Assembly (NCBI RefSeq): GCF_002382885.1 | Contig: NZ_NWVL01000041.1 | Span: forward strand, 1-64,000 | DNA length: 64,000 nt | Direction of reading: 5' to 3' | Source: Streptomyces sp. WZ.A104 | Lineage (GTDB): Bacteria > Actinomycetota > Actinomycetes > Streptomycetales > Streptomycetaceae | Shown: positions 36,105 to 44,531 of the stretch, one piece after another | How positions within the stretch are numbered: position 1 is the first letter of the stretch | How the letters are laid out: each line of letters begins with the position of its first letter | The notes under the pieces: generated by a model | Told to the model about the DNA's origin: nothing | Seen by the model: the letters and a program-made list of their open reading frames with translations, nothing else | Database searches by the model: none | Program-made: the position numbers and the translations under genes

Positions 36105-36824
36105 ATGTCTAGACTGCGTCGCATGCCACGTCAGCAGCCCGCCGCACCACGCCCCGTCAGACGCCGGAGCTACGACCAGTTCTGCGCCGCCGCCCGCGCC
36201 CTCGACTCCGTCGGGGACCGGTGGACGCTGCTGATCGTCCGTGAACTGCTGGGCGGGCCGCGCCGGTACACCGACCTGCACGCCGATCTGCCCGGCGTCA
36301 GCACGGACGTCCTGGCCTCCCGCCTCAAGGACATGGAACAGACCGGACTGGCCGTACGCCGCAAGCTGCCGCCCCCGGCCGCGGCATCGGTCTACGAGTT
36401 GACCGGGCGCGGCCGCGGCCTGCTCCCGGTCCTCGCGGCTCTCGCCGACTGGGGCGCCCCGGCACTCACCGAACGCCGCCCGACCGACGCGGTGCGGGCC
36501 CACTGGTTCGCGCTGCCGCTGCTGCGCGCGCTGGCCGGACTCACCCAGGACGGTGTTCTGGAAGTCCGCCTCGACGAGGGTGAGTTCCACGTCCGTACGG
36601 GAACGGGAAGTCAGGCGCTGGTATCGGGAGCCGACGACGCAGAGTTGTACGGCGAGATGTACGGGTACGGCCCCGCGGACCACGCCGATGCCCGCATCAC
36701 CCTCGACGCGGCCTTGTGCCTGGAGCTGGGGCGAGGCGAAGTCACTCTCGCGGAGGCGGTCAAGGACGGCCGCATCGAGGTGTCGGGGGAGGGCCCGCTC
36801 GCCACCGAACTGCGGGGCGCCTGA
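36105..36824 (+). CDS. HxlR-family winged-helix regulator with C-terminal extension
   Basis: 239 residues. The HxlR winged helix occupies about residues 22-115 (YDQFCAAARALDSVGDRWTLLIVRELLGGPRRYTDL, then LASRLKDMEQTGLAVRR and YELTGRGR). A C-terminal domain of about 100 residues (DGVLEVRLDEGEFHVRTG ... LDAALCLELGRGEVTLAEAVKDGRIEVSGEGP) resembles an SCP2-like sterol-carrier/ligand fold, so it may sense a small hydrophobic ligand. The start may be the ATG at 36105 or at 36123. It is probably autoregulated through the adjacent palindromes and may control the divergent aminotransferase. Confidence 0.9.
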   Translation: MSRLRRMPRQQPAAPRPVRRRSYDQFCAAARALDSVGDRWTLLIVRELLGGPRRYTDLHADLPGVSTDVLASRLKDMEQTGLAVRRKLPPPAAASVYELTGRGRGLLPVLAALADWGAPALTERRPTDAVRAHWFALPLLRALAGLTQDGVLEVRLDEGEFHVRTGTGSQALVSGADDAELYGEMYGYGPADHADARITLDAALCLELGRGEVTLAEAVKDGRIEVSGEGPLATELRGA

Positions 36825-36848
36825 CGCGCCGGCGGGGATGATGGGGGC

Positions 36849-37490
36849 GTGCGACTCGAAGCGATCACCTGGGAACGGCTGGCCGACGAGCTGGCCCGGC
36901 ACGCCGACGGCCTGTCCGCCCCCGACGGAGCCCCCTGGCTGGCCCTCGGCATCGACGGCGCCCCGGCCGCCCGCACCGGCGGCCTGGCCGAACGCGTCGC
37001 CGAGGAGTTGCGGCTGCGCGGCCGGGCGGTGCTCGTGGTCTCCACCGAGGGCTTCCTGCGCCCGGCGAGTCTGCGGTTCGAGTACGGGAAGGAGGACCCG
37101 GACTCGTACGCGGACAGCTGGTTCGACACCGGGGCGCTGTGGCGCGAGGTGTTCGGCCCCCTGGAGGCGGGCGGCTCCGGCCGGGTACTGCCGGACCTGT
37201 GGGACCCCGCGACGGACCGGGCGACGCGCACGCCGTATCACCCGTTGCCGGAGGGCGGGGTCGTCCTCGTGCACGGCCCGCTGCTGCTGGGGCACTGGTT
37301 CCCGTTCGCGCTGAGCGTCCATCTGCGGCTGTCTCCCGGGGCGTTGCGGCGGCGGACGGAGGAGCCGGAGCGCTGGACGCTGCCCGCCTTCGCGCGGTAC
37401 GAGGACGAGGTGGGGCCTGCGGAGCGGGCGGACGTGGTGGTACGGGCGGACGACCCGGGGCATCCGGCGTGGTCGGGGCTGCCGGGCTGA
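36849..37490 (+). CDS. uridine kinase-like protein with degenerate P-loop
   Basis: 213 residues of the type annotated as uridine kinase in streptomycetes. The P-loop position reads GIDGAPAARTGG (about residues 34-45), where a functional family member would have G-x-x-x-x-G-K-S/T; the lysine is absent. The downstream region (VVSTEGFLRPASLRFEYGKEDPDSYADSWFDTGALWREVFGPL) keeps the substrate-side pattern and VLVHGPLLL the Walker B strand. It may be catalytically dead or bind nucleotide differently. GTG start, 24 bases after the HxlR gene, probably cotranscribed. Confidence 0.8.
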   Translation: MRLEAITWERLADELARHADGLSAPDGAPWLALGIDGAPAARTGGLAERVAEELRLRGRAVLVVSTEGFLRPASLRFEYGKEDPDSYADSWFDTGALWREVFGPLEAGGSGRVLPDLWDPATDRATRTPYHPLPEGGVVLVHGPLLLGHWFPFALSVHLRLSPGALRRRTEEPERWTLPAFARYEDEVGPAERADVVVRADDPGHPAWSGLPG

Positions 37491-37630
37491 GGCGGATGTC
37501 TCCGCGTCGCCGACAGCATCGCCGGACCGGCGCGGAGGGGCGGTGGGCGGAGGGAGCCCGAGCCCCGGGAGCGAGCCCCGGCCTCCGCGGAGCCGCGTGT
37601 ATGCGGCCTCACGGGTGCGGGCGGCCTTGT

Positions 37631-37717
37631 CGGTCACGCGGGCGTAAGGCCATCGGTCACGGGTATGGCTTGCCCCATCGGTCACGCGCGGGTATGGCTT
37701 GCCCCATCGGTCACGCG
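37631..37717. repeat. 29-bp tandem repeats next to psuK
   Basis: Two near-perfect copies of a 28-base sequence starting GGGTATGGCTTGCCCC (37661-37688 and 37690-37717, period 29) and a degenerate copy before them (37631-37660). The last copy runs into the 3' end of psuK. There is no spacer variation. Confidence 0.85.
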
Positions 37718-38616
37718 GGTGGGCGGCCGCCCACCGTGGTCACTGCTTCCGCCCCGGCCCGGCAGCCCTCCGCCGCGGCCGCCCTGTCGTCCGCCCCGGC
37801 GAGCAGGGCCGCGAGGAACCCGCCCGTGAACGCGTCGCCCGCGCCCGTCGAGTCGACCGGCTCGCGGACGGGTGGGGCGGGGGCGCGGCCGATGACCTCA
37901 CCCCCGGCGGCCAGCACGGCTCCCCGTGCGCCCAGCGTCACCGCGACGCGCGGGAAGCGCCGGCTCAGCTCGGCCGCCGCGGCCTCGGGTTCGGGCAGCC
38001 CGGTGAGCAGCCGGGCCTCGTCCGCGTTCGGCAGCAGCTCCGCCCCCTCCGTGAACTCCAGGAACCGCTCCGGCCCCAGCTCGGCGAGGAACCCGGCCGA
38101 CGCCGGGTCCACGCTCACCGCTACGCCCCGTTCCACGGCGGTGCGCAGGGCGAGGTGAGCGGCAGCCCGGCTCGTCGCGGCGAACAGGAGGTAGCCGGAG
38201 AGATGCAGCCGCCCGACCCCGTCGAGCAGCGCGGGCGAGAAGTCCTCGGCGGCGAGCCGCAGCACCGCCCCGCTGTCGGTGAGGAACGTGCGCTCGGCGG
38301 CCGGGTCCACCAGGGCGATGACGGTCGCCGTCGGCACCTCCTCGTCCACCGCCAGGAACGCCCGTACCCCTGCCCGTTCCAGCGCCTCCCGGTGCCACTC
38401 GGCGGACTCCGCCCCTGCCCTGGCGAGCAGCGTCACATTCGCGCAGCCCGAACGGACCGCCCAGCAGGCGACGTTGGCCCCCGCCCCGCCCGGCAGGGTC
38501 CGGATCCGGGCCGCCGTGTCCGTACCGTGCGCGAGAGTCGGTCCGTACCGCGCCACCACGTCCGTGACCACGTCCCCCACGACGAGGAGCCCGCCGCCTG
38601 ACGCCGGGCGGTTCAC
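37711..38616 (-). CDS. psuK: PfkB-family kinase, probable pseudouridine kinase
   Basis: 301 residues of the ribokinase/PfkB fold. Signature 1 is RTLPGGAGANVACWAVRSG near residue 38 and signature 2, DSTGAGDAFTGGFLAALLAG, near the C-terminus holds the catalytic Asp of GAGD. The GTG start at 38616 overlaps the psuG stop (GTGA). Pairing with psuG makes pseudouridine the likely substrate: PsuK phosphorylates it to pseudouridine 5'-phosphate. Other sugars cannot be excluded from sequence alone. The 3' end runs into 29-bp repeats. Confidence 0.88.
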   Translation of the reverse strand: MNRPASGGGLLVVGDVVTDVVARYGPTLAHGTDTAARIRTLPGGAGANVACWAVRSGCANVTLLARAGAESAEWHREALERAGVRAFLAVDEEVPTATVIALVDPAAERTFLTDSGAVLRLAAEDFSPALLDGVGRLHLSGYLLFAATSRAAAHLALRTAVERGVAVSVDPASAGFLAELGPERFLEFTEGAELLPNADEARLLTGLPEPEAAAAELSRRFPRVAVTLGARGAVLAAGGEVIGRAPAPPVREPVDSTGAGDAFTGGFLAALLAGADDRAAAAEGCRAGAEAVTTVGGRPPA

Positions 38617-39629
38617 CGCACGGCCGCCGCGACGGCGATCCGGGCCGCGAGGCGCACGTTTCCCCGTACCGCCGCGAGGTTCGCCTCCAGCGACGCGCCC
38701 TCGGTCCGGCGCATCAACTGGTCCAGCAGGAAAGGCGTGACGCCCTGCCCCGAGATGCCGCGCTCCCGGCACGCGTCCAGCGCCTCCGCCAGCACCCGGT
38801 CGTGCAGAGCGGGATCCAACTGATCCTCCTCCGGTACGGGGTTGGCGACGATCAGCGCGGACTCCGTGCCACCCAGAGCGTCCTTCGCCCGCATCACCTC
38901 GGCCACCTCCTCGGGGCTGTGGACCGTCCAGTCGACCGGCTCGCCGGAGCTGCTGAGGTAGAAGCCGGGGAAGTGCTCCGTGCCGTAACCGAGGATGCCG
39001 ACGCCGAGGGTTTCCAGCCGCTGGAGGGTCGCCGGGACGTCGAGGATCGACTTCACGCCCGCGCAGACCACGGTGATTCCGGTGCGCGCCAGCAGCCGCA
39101 GGTCGGCGGACTCGTCCTGGTTCGCGGCCCATTCCCGGTGTACGCCGCCGAGCCCGCCCGTCGCGAAGACGCTGAGCCCCGCCCGCGCGGCCAGGAACGC
39201 CGTCGCGGACACCGTGGTCGCGCCGCTCGCTCCGGCCGCGAGCGCGGGGGCGAGATCGCGGTGGCCCAGCTTCCGCACGGCCGGATCGGCGGCCACCCGC
39301 TCCAACTGATCCTTGTCCAGGCCCACATGGGCCCGCCCGTCCAGGACCGCGACGGTGGCCGGGACCGCGTCGGCGGACCGGACGAGCGCCTCCAGTTCCA
39401 GGGCGACCTGGAGGTTCCCGGGTCGCGGCAGCCCGTGCGCGATGATCGTCGACTCCAGGGCCACGACGGGCAGCCGGGCACTCAGGGCGGCGCGCACCTC
39501 TGCCGAGAGCACCGGCTCGTAGGGGTTCCGCCGGTCCGGAGGGAGCTGTTCCGGAGAGCTCTGTTCCGGAGAGCTCTGATCCGGTGGGTTCTGTTCTGCC
39601 GGGTTCTGTTCCGCTGGGTTCTGTGGCAT
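38613..39629 (-). CDS. psuG: pseudouridine-5'-phosphate glycosidase
   Basis: 338 residues. It splits pseudouridine 5'-phosphate to uracil and ribose 5-phosphate, the second step of pseudouridine salvage. Family motifs are VVALESTIIAHGLPRPGN, GLDKDQLERVA, ATTVSATAFLAARAGLSVFATGGLGGVHRE, VCAGVKSILDVPATLQRLETLGVGILGYG and VTPFLLDQL. The ATG at 39629 gives an N-terminal extension of about 32 residues made of (N/S)-(P/S)-x-(E/D)-Q repeats not found in typical PsuG; a later start is conceivable but no better ribosome site is evident. It is the first gene of the psuG-psuK pair. Confidence 0.94.
   Translation of the reverse strand: MPQNPAEQNPAEQNPPDQSSPEQSSPEQLPPDRRNPYEPVLSAEVRAALSARLPVVALESTIIAHGLPRPGNLQVALELEALVRSADAVPATVAVLDGRAHVGLDKDQLERVAADPAVRKLGHRDLAPALAAGASGATTVSATAFLAARAGLSVFATGGLGGVHREWAANQDESADLRLLARTGITVVCAGVKSILDVPATLQRLETLGVGILGYGTEHFPGFYLSSSGEPVDWTVHSPEEVAEVMRAKDALGGTESALIVANPVPEEDQLDPALHDRVLAEALDACRERGISGQGVTPFLLDQLMRRTEGASLEANLAAVRGNVRLAARIAVAAAVR
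39543..39617 (-). repeat. 15-bp tandem repeats at the psuG 5' end
   Basis: Five 15-bp units, the most regular reading GCTCTGTTCCGGAGA on the plus strand, encode the five-residue repeats NPAEQ, NPPDQ and SSPEQ in the PsuG N-terminus. The unit length keeps the frame whatever the copy number. Confidence 0.85.
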
Positions 39630-39733
39630 GCCCCATCCCTGTCGCGGGCGGGGTGGGTGCAAACCACGGAAGGAGCACGTCCGGCCGGTCCTGGTCGCGG
39701 GTCGGCCGGAACCGGTCGCTAAGGTGACCGGCC

Positions 39734-40096
39734 ATGACGACAAATGACCAGGCCCCCGCTTCCTTCGCTGTGCACATCCCGGACGCCGAGCTCGTTCCGG
39801 AACCGCTCGATCCGGCACAGATCGTTTCGGGCGATCCCGTGGTGACGGGCAAGGTGCTGTGGGAGTCGGCCGACGGCAAGCAGATCCGGGGGATCTGGCA
39901 GATCACGCCCGGCGTCGTCACGGACACCGAGGCGAACGAGCTGTTCGTGGTCGTCAGCGGACGGGCGACCGTCGCGGTCGAGGGCGGGGCGACGCTGGAG
40001 ATCGGCCCCGGGGACGCCTGCGTTCTGCGCGAGGGCGACCGGACGACCTGGACCGTCCACGAGACGCTCCGCAAGGCGTACCACATCAGCCTCTGA
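39734..40096 (+). CDS. cupin domain protein
   Basis: 120 residues, a single small cupin barrel of the Cupin_3 (DUF861, ureidoglycine aminohydrolase-like) type. Recognisable are GIWQITPGVVTDTEANELFVVVSGRATV and EIGPGDACVLREGDRTTWTVHETLRKAYHI. The metal-binding His/Glu set of cupin motif 1 is only partly present (Glu in ANELF), so metal dependence is uncertain. It is divergent from psuG, 104 bases away. Function unknown. Confidence 0.85.
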   Translation: MTTNDQAPASFAVHIPDAELVPEPLDPAQIVSGDPVVTGKVLWESADGKQIRGIWQITPGVVTDTEANELFVVVSGRATVAVEGGATLEIGPGDACVLREGDRTTWTVHETLRKAYHISL

Positions 40097-40301
40097 CGAC
40101 TCGGGCATGAGTGACCCGGGTCGGGCTTTGTGGCGGCTCCGGTTCCGGCTCTGGCCCACCGCTCCGGTTCCGGCCTTGCCCCTTCCGCTTCGGCTCCGGC
40201 TCCTCTCCGACTCTGGTCCTGGGCGCGGCTCCGGTCCTGGGCGCGGTGGCACCGTAGCCCTCCCCGGGGTGGCGGGCGGCCCGCCCCGGTCGGGCGGAGC
40301 C

Positions 40302-41576
40302 TCAGCCGCTGCCGACGGCCCCGGGCCGCAGGCTCCGGCGCAGGGCGAGCGCGGCGACCGGCAGGACCAGCGCGGCGCCGATCGCGTTCAGCGGGCCGTA
40401 CCCCCACTGGGCGACGATCACGCCCGCGGCCGCTCCGCCGAGGCCGGCGGCCGCGTTCATGGTCAGGTCCGACAGCCCCTGCACGGCCGCCCGTGCGGCC
40501 TGCGGAACCGCGTCGGTGAGCAGCGCGGAACCGGCGATCATGCCCGCGGACCAGCCGAGGCCGAGCACGAACAGGCCGACGGCGGTCTGCCCGTGCCGCG
40601 GCCCGGCCGTGCCCGCGAGCAGCGCGGCGCAGCTCAGCAGCCCGACCGCCAGGCCGATCACGGTGAGTCGGCCGAACTGGTCGGCCAGCTTGCCCATCAC
40701 CGGCGAGAACGCGTACATCCCCGCGATGTGCCCGCTGATGACGAGCCCGATCAACTGGAGGTCGGCACCGTGGCGGCCCAGGTCGACCGGGGTCATGACC
40801 ATGATCGACACCATCGCGGTGTGTGACAGGGTGACCGTCACCAGGGCCAGCCGGGCCATCGGCGACTCCCTGACGGCCTCGACCCCGGCGCGCAGGGAAC
40901 GCTTCCCGGGGGCCGACGTTTCCTCCGGGGCCAGGGCGCGGGCCGTGAGCAGCGGGTCCGGGCGCAGCGCGAGGGCCACGACGAGCCCCGCGAGCAGGAA
41001 GACGGCCGCCGAGCACAGGTAGGGCCCCGCCGCCTCGGGCACCGGCGTACCGCGGAACAGCCGACTCGCCGGGGCCGAGATATTGGGCCCCAGCACCGAA
41101 CCGATCGTGGTGGCCCAGACGACGGTGGAGATCGCCCGGCCCCGCCGCTCCGGCCCCACCAGGTCGGCCGCCGCGAACCGCGCCTGGAGTCCGGCCGAGG
41201 ACCCCGCCCCGAACGCCGCCATGCCGAGGAGCAGCAACGGGAAGCTCGGCAGCATCGTGGCGAGGACCACCAGGCCGCCACCCAGGGCGCCGATCAGATA
41301 CGCGAGCACCAGACCGGGCCGTCGGCCCCGGGACGTCATCAGGGCGGCCAGCGGCAGCGACAGCAGCGCCGTGCCGGCGACGGACGCGGTCGGCGCCAGC
41401 CCGGACAGCGCATCGGACCCGCTCACCTCGGCGGCCAGCATCGGCGCCAGGGCGATGCCGACGGCGACACCGAGGCCGCCGAGTATCTGGCTGACGATGA
41501 GCACGGCGGACGTCCGGCGCTGGAGGGCGGGCAGCCCGGCGGCCGTGACCTGGGGGAGGGAGAGCGGTGGCGTCAC
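40302..41576 (-). CDS. MFS transporter
   Basis: 424 residues with 12 predicted membrane segments. The motif-A-like loop after helix 2 reads MTSRGRRPGLVLAY and the second half repeats it at MGKLADQFGRLTVIG. The GTG start at 41576 gives VTPPLSLPQ; the longer open frame upstream is not conserved-looking. It has the drug/metabolite exporter type of topology; substrate unknown. It is convergent with the cupin gene across about 200 bases of degenerate GGTTCCGGCTC-type repeats (40130-40250) that hold no gene. Confidence 0.9.
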   Translation of the reverse strand: MTPPLSLPQVTAAGLPALQRRTSAVLIVSQILGGLGVAVGIALAPMLAAEVSGSDALSGLAPTASVAGTALLSLPLAALMTSRGRRPGLVLAYLIGALGGGLVVLATMLPSFPLLLLGMAAFGAGSSAGLQARFAAADLVGPERRGRAISTVVWATTIGSVLGPNISAPASRLFRGTPVPEAAGPYLCSAAVFLLAGLVVALALRPDPLLTARALAPEETSAPGKRSLRAGVEAVRESPMARLALVTVTLSHTAMVSIMVMTPVDLGRHGADLQLIGLVISGHIAGMYAFSPVMGKLADQFGRLTVIGLAVGLLSCAALLAGTAGPRHGQTAVGLFVLGLGWSAGMIAGSALLTDAVPQAARAAVQGLSDLTMNAAAGLGGAAAGVIVAQWGYGPLNAIGAALVLPVAALALRRSLRPGAVGSG

Positions 41577-41735
41577 TGGCGCAGTGTGCCATCGGTCCCG
41601 CCCCGCGACGCACCCGGACGGGTGACCCCGGCCGCAGCGAGGCCGTGGGGGAGCAGGGCCCGGCCCGGCCGCGCGGGCTGCCATGGACACAGCTGGAGCA
41701 GCCGGAACAACGATCGCCTCCCACCCCCGGACGCC

Positions 41736-42335
41736 CTAGAACAGCGGCTGCGGCAGGACCCCTTCCAGCGCCAGCAGCTGCCGCTTGGTCTCCAGGCCGC
41801 CCCCGAACCCGCCCAGACCCCCGTCGCTCTCCACCACCCGGTGGCACGGCACCACCACCGGCAGCGGATTGGACCCCATGGCCGCTCCCACCGCCTGAGC
41901 GCCGTCCGGCCGGCCCACCCGCGCCGCCAGCTCCCCGTAACCGATGACCGTGCCGTACGGCACCCCCGAGGCCAGCTCGCGCAGCGCCTCGCGCTGGAAG
42001 CCCGCTGTCAGCGACCAGTCCAGCCGCAGGCCGAAGTCCCGCCGCTCGCCCGCGAAGTACTCCGCGAGCGCGCGTATCGCCTCGGCCAGGCGATCGGAGC
42101 CGGGCGCCTCCACCGGCTCCGCGCCGAGCCGGGCCCGCAGCTGACCGAGCGCCGAGTCCCGGACGGCGGGGCGGGCGTGGAAGGCCACGGTCACCAGCCC
42201 GGCGGAGGTCGCGGCGAGCAGCAGCTGCCCGATGGCACTCGGCACGACGGACCACTCCACGGTCGGTCCACCGGCGCCCCCGGAACCAGCCCCGCCGTCC
42301 ACCGCGCTGTCCGCCACGCCGTTCACACTGTCCAT
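41736..42335 (-). CDS. ogt: methylated-DNA-[protein]-cysteine S-methyltransferase
   Basis: 199 residues. The suicide alkyl acceptor Cys164 lies in the PCHRV motif (NPLPVVVPCHRVVESDG). The helix-turn-helix GVPYGTVIGYGELAARVGRPDGAQAVGAAMGSNP that inserts into the minor groove is complete, and the Ogt-type N-terminal ribonuclease-like domain precedes it. It removes alkyl groups from O6-alkylguanine directly and irreversibly. The start at 42335 (MDSVNG) is preferred to an upstream in-frame codon at 42359. It lies in a window rich in DNA repair genes (polA, uvrA, uvrB, uvrC). Confidence 0.93.
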   Translation of the reverse strand: MDSVNGVADSAVDGGAGSGGAGGPTVEWSVVPSAIGQLLLAATSAGLVTVAFHARPAVRDSALGQLRARLGAEPVEAPGSDRLAEAIRALAEYFAGERRDFGLRLDWSLTAGFQREALRELASGVPYGTVIGYGELAARVGRPDGAQAVGAAMGSNPLPVVVPCHRVVESDGGLGGFGGGLETKRQLLALEGVLPQPLF

Positions 42336-42388
42336 GCCGACCACCGTACGACCCACCACTGACAGCGCCGGATCGCCTTCGACGGTCG

Positions 42389-42465
42389 GCCCAGCCGAGC
42401 CGCGCCGAGTCCAGCTCGGCCGTGCCGTGCCGAACCGAGTCCAGCACAGCTCGGCTCAGCTCGTC
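42389..42465. repeat. GC-rich hairpin cluster between ogt and GDPD genes
   Basis: Short self-complementary elements such as GCCGAG-TCCAG-CTCGGC and AGCCGAGC...GCTCGGCT recur here and run up to the GDPD stop. They probably act as the terminator of the GDPD gene. Confidence 0.4.
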
Positions 42466-43334
42466 GCGTCTCGTACCACGTCGGGATAGTTGGTGATGAT
42501 CCCGTCGACCCCGAACGCACGCGCCTTCGCCGCCTTGGCCGCGTCGTTGACCGTCCACGTGTTGACCCGCAGACGCTTGCCGTGCGGGCCCTTGAGCCGC
42601 TGTACGGCTGCCACGTAATCGGCGCTGATCGTCGCGTACGAAGGGTTGATCTGATCGGTGAACGCCGCGTAACCGGGCAGATCGGCAACCGCGGGCGTGC
42701 CCAGGAAGCCGGTCGTGATGTCGGGGCGCAGGGCATGCACCTTCCGCACGCTGTCGGCGCCGAAGCTCTGGATGACCAGGCGATCCCGTACATGGGAGCG
42801 GTCCAGCCACCCTTCCTTCCGCAGTACGCGGACGATGTCCCGTTCGATGCCCGGATAGGTCCCGGGGCTCTTGATCTCCAGGAGCAGCTTCTGGCGGTTG
42901 CGCTCCAGACGGTGCAGGAACTGTGTGAGGGTCGGTACCCGGACCCCGGTGAACTGCGTCCCGAACCAGCTGCCCGCGTCGAGTTTCGCCACCTCCGCCG
43001 CGGTGAAGTCCTTTACCGCCCAAGGCGCCCGGTCCGGGAAGATCTGCTCGACGTTCGTCGTGCGCTTGAGGCCGGTGTCGTGCAGCACGACGAGCACGCC
43101 GTCGCGGGTGCGCTGCACGTCGTTCTCCACCCAGTCGATGCCCAGCGCGTCGGCCGCGTCGACGGCGGCGAGGGTGTTCTCCGGTGCGTAGCCGGACGCT
43201 CCCCGGTGGGCGACGACGACCGGGTTCGTCCGCTGCGCCGAGGCCTCGGTCCGGTCGGCGGCGGGTAGCAGCAGAGCGCCGGCGCCGACCAGGGCGACGG
43301 CGGTGGTGGAGGCGGTTGCGGTGCGTACGAACAC
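42456..43334 (-). CDS. secreted glycerophosphodiester phosphodiesterase
   Basis: 292 residues. The GTG at 43334 has AGGAG six bases upstream and starts a signal peptide (VFVRTATASTTAVALVGAGALLLP), so the enzyme is exported. The GDPD TIM barrel has the catalytic HRGASGYAPENTLAA, the acidic pair in IDWVENDVQRTRDGVLVVLHD, the metal-binding EIKSPGTYPG and the C-terminal VNTWTVNDAAKAAKARAFGVDGIITNYPD. It hydrolyses glycerophosphodiesters to glycerol 3-phosphate plus alcohol, which fits phosphate or glycerol scavenging from lipids or teichoic acids. Confidence 0.93.
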   Translation of the reverse strand: MFVRTATASTTAVALVGAGALLLPAADRTEASAQRTNPVVVAHRGASGYAPENTLAAVDAADALGIDWVENDVQRTRDGVLVVLHDTGLKRTTNVEQIFPDRAPWAVKDFTAAEVAKLDAGSWFGTQFTGVRVPTLTQFLHRLERNRQKLLLEIKSPGTYPGIERDIVRVLRKEGWLDRSHVRDRLVIQSFGADSVRKVHALRPDITTGFLGTPAVADLPGYAAFTDQINPSYATISADYVAAVQRLKGPHGKRLRVNTWTVNDAAKAAKARAFGVDGIITNYPDVVRDATS

Positions 43335-43619
43335 GGGAACTCCTCGCATCGGAGTGTGCGGACACGCCGAGACTGACAGCGGCTTGCCAACGCCGGGCAG
43401 GGAGGCGATGGCCACGGCATGAACGGAACTTTCGCCTCGGGAGTCCGGTGAAGACTGCCGGAGATCCGGCGGAGAACGCCGGAGCCCACGCGGGGAGCAT
43501 GAGGCCAGGTTCACTTCCTGGGGCGCCGTGCCGATAAAATGCACGTTCTCCATCTGCCTGCCGGGACTCGCCCCTCAGGGACCCCCTCGACCCCGGGTCT
43601 TCTCGAAGGGCGTGTCCGT

Positions 43620-44492
43620 ATGCAGGGAATGGTCGACATGCAGGGAACAGCCGACGCGGTGCGAGCGGCCGACATCGTGGCGACGGCGACGGTCGGTACG
43701 CAGGGAACGGTCGACGGGTTCACCTACGGCCTGGTGACCCCCGTCGTGGCGTTCCTCATGGCCGGCCTGGGGGCCGCCCTCGGACTCCGCTGCACCATCA
43801 GGTCCCTGCGCACCGCACGCTCCTTCACGACCGGCTGGCTGGCTCTCGGCGCGCTGTCCATCGGATCCGGCATCTGGACCATGCACTTCGTCGCGATGAC
43901 GGGCTTCAGCGTCAAGGAGGCACCGATCTCCTACGACAAGCCCCTCACCTTCGCCGGACTGGCCCTGGCCGTCCTCATGGTCGGCATCGGCATCTACATT
44001 GTCGGGTACCGGGGCGCGACCCGCATGGCGCTGATCACGGGCGGCACCATCACCGGCCTCGGCGTGGCGTCGATGCACTACCTGGGGATGGCGGGCATGC
44101 GTCTGGAGGGACAGCTCGCCTACGACACGCCCCTGGTCGCCCTCTCGGTGCTGATCGCCGTGGCGGCCGCCACGGCCGCGCTGTGGGCGGCCGTCTCCCT
44201 CCGTGGGCTCCTGTCCAGTCTCGGCGCGAGCGCTCTGATGGCCGCCGCGGTCACCGGAATGCACTACACGGGAATGGCCGCCCTCGACGTGCACCTGCAC
44301 CTGCCGCCCGAGATGTCCGGCGTACTGCCCGGTGACCACCCCACCGAGACGATCGGCCCGATGCTGATCGGCCCCGGCTGCTTCCTGCTGCTGGCCGCGC
44401 TGGTGCTCATGTTCGACCCGCGCGCGGTGACCGAGGAACCGGAGTGGCGCCCAGGGGCCCGGGAGACCGCCGGACGGCCCCGGTACCGCTGA
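43620..44492 (+). CDS. MHYT-domain integral membrane sensor protein
   Basis: 290 residues, seven membrane segments. Three MHYT motifs are visible: WTMHFVAMTGFS, ASMHYLGMAGM and TGMHYTGMAAL, spaced as in the family, where they are proposed to bind copper and sense gases such as O2, CO or NO. No attached output domain is present, so it is a stand-alone MHYT protein. The first residues repeat (MQGMVD, MQGTAD, TQGTVD), from a local duplication of CAGGGAA...GTCGAC. The ATG at 43620 has GAAGGG upstream. uvrB follows 39 bases later on the same strand. Confidence 0.9.
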   Translation: MQGMVDMQGTADAVRAADIVATATVGTQGTVDGFTYGLVTPVVAFLMAGLGAALGLRCTIRSLRTARSFTTGWLALGALSIGSGIWTMHFVAMTGFSVKEAPISYDKPLTFAGLALAVLMVGIGIYIVGYRGATRMALITGGTITGLGVASMHYLGMAGMRLEGQLAYDTPLVALSVLIAVAAATAALWAAVSLRGLLSSLGASALMAAAVTGMHYTGMAALDVHLHLPPEMSGVLPGDHPTETIGPMLIGPGCFLLLAALVLMFDPRAVTEEPEWRPGARETAGRPRYR

Positions 44493-44531
44493 TCCGGGGC
44501 TGTTGTCAGTGGGGAGCCGTACGGTGGTTGC

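Noticed and set aside
37631..37717. CRISPR array (29-bp repeats)
   Set aside because: Repeats are directly adjacent with no variable spacers and there are no cas genes in the window.
40110..40301. A coding region in the GGTTCCGGCTC-type repeat stretch
   Set aside because: The open frames give low-complexity Arg/Pro/Ser sequence with no start site; it is degenerate repeat DNA between convergent genes.
37711..43500. A 1929-residue minus-strand open frame
   Set aside because: Only its last 301 residues (psuK) are a gene; the rest is an open shadow across psuG, the cupin, MFS, ogt and GDPD genes caused by high GC content.
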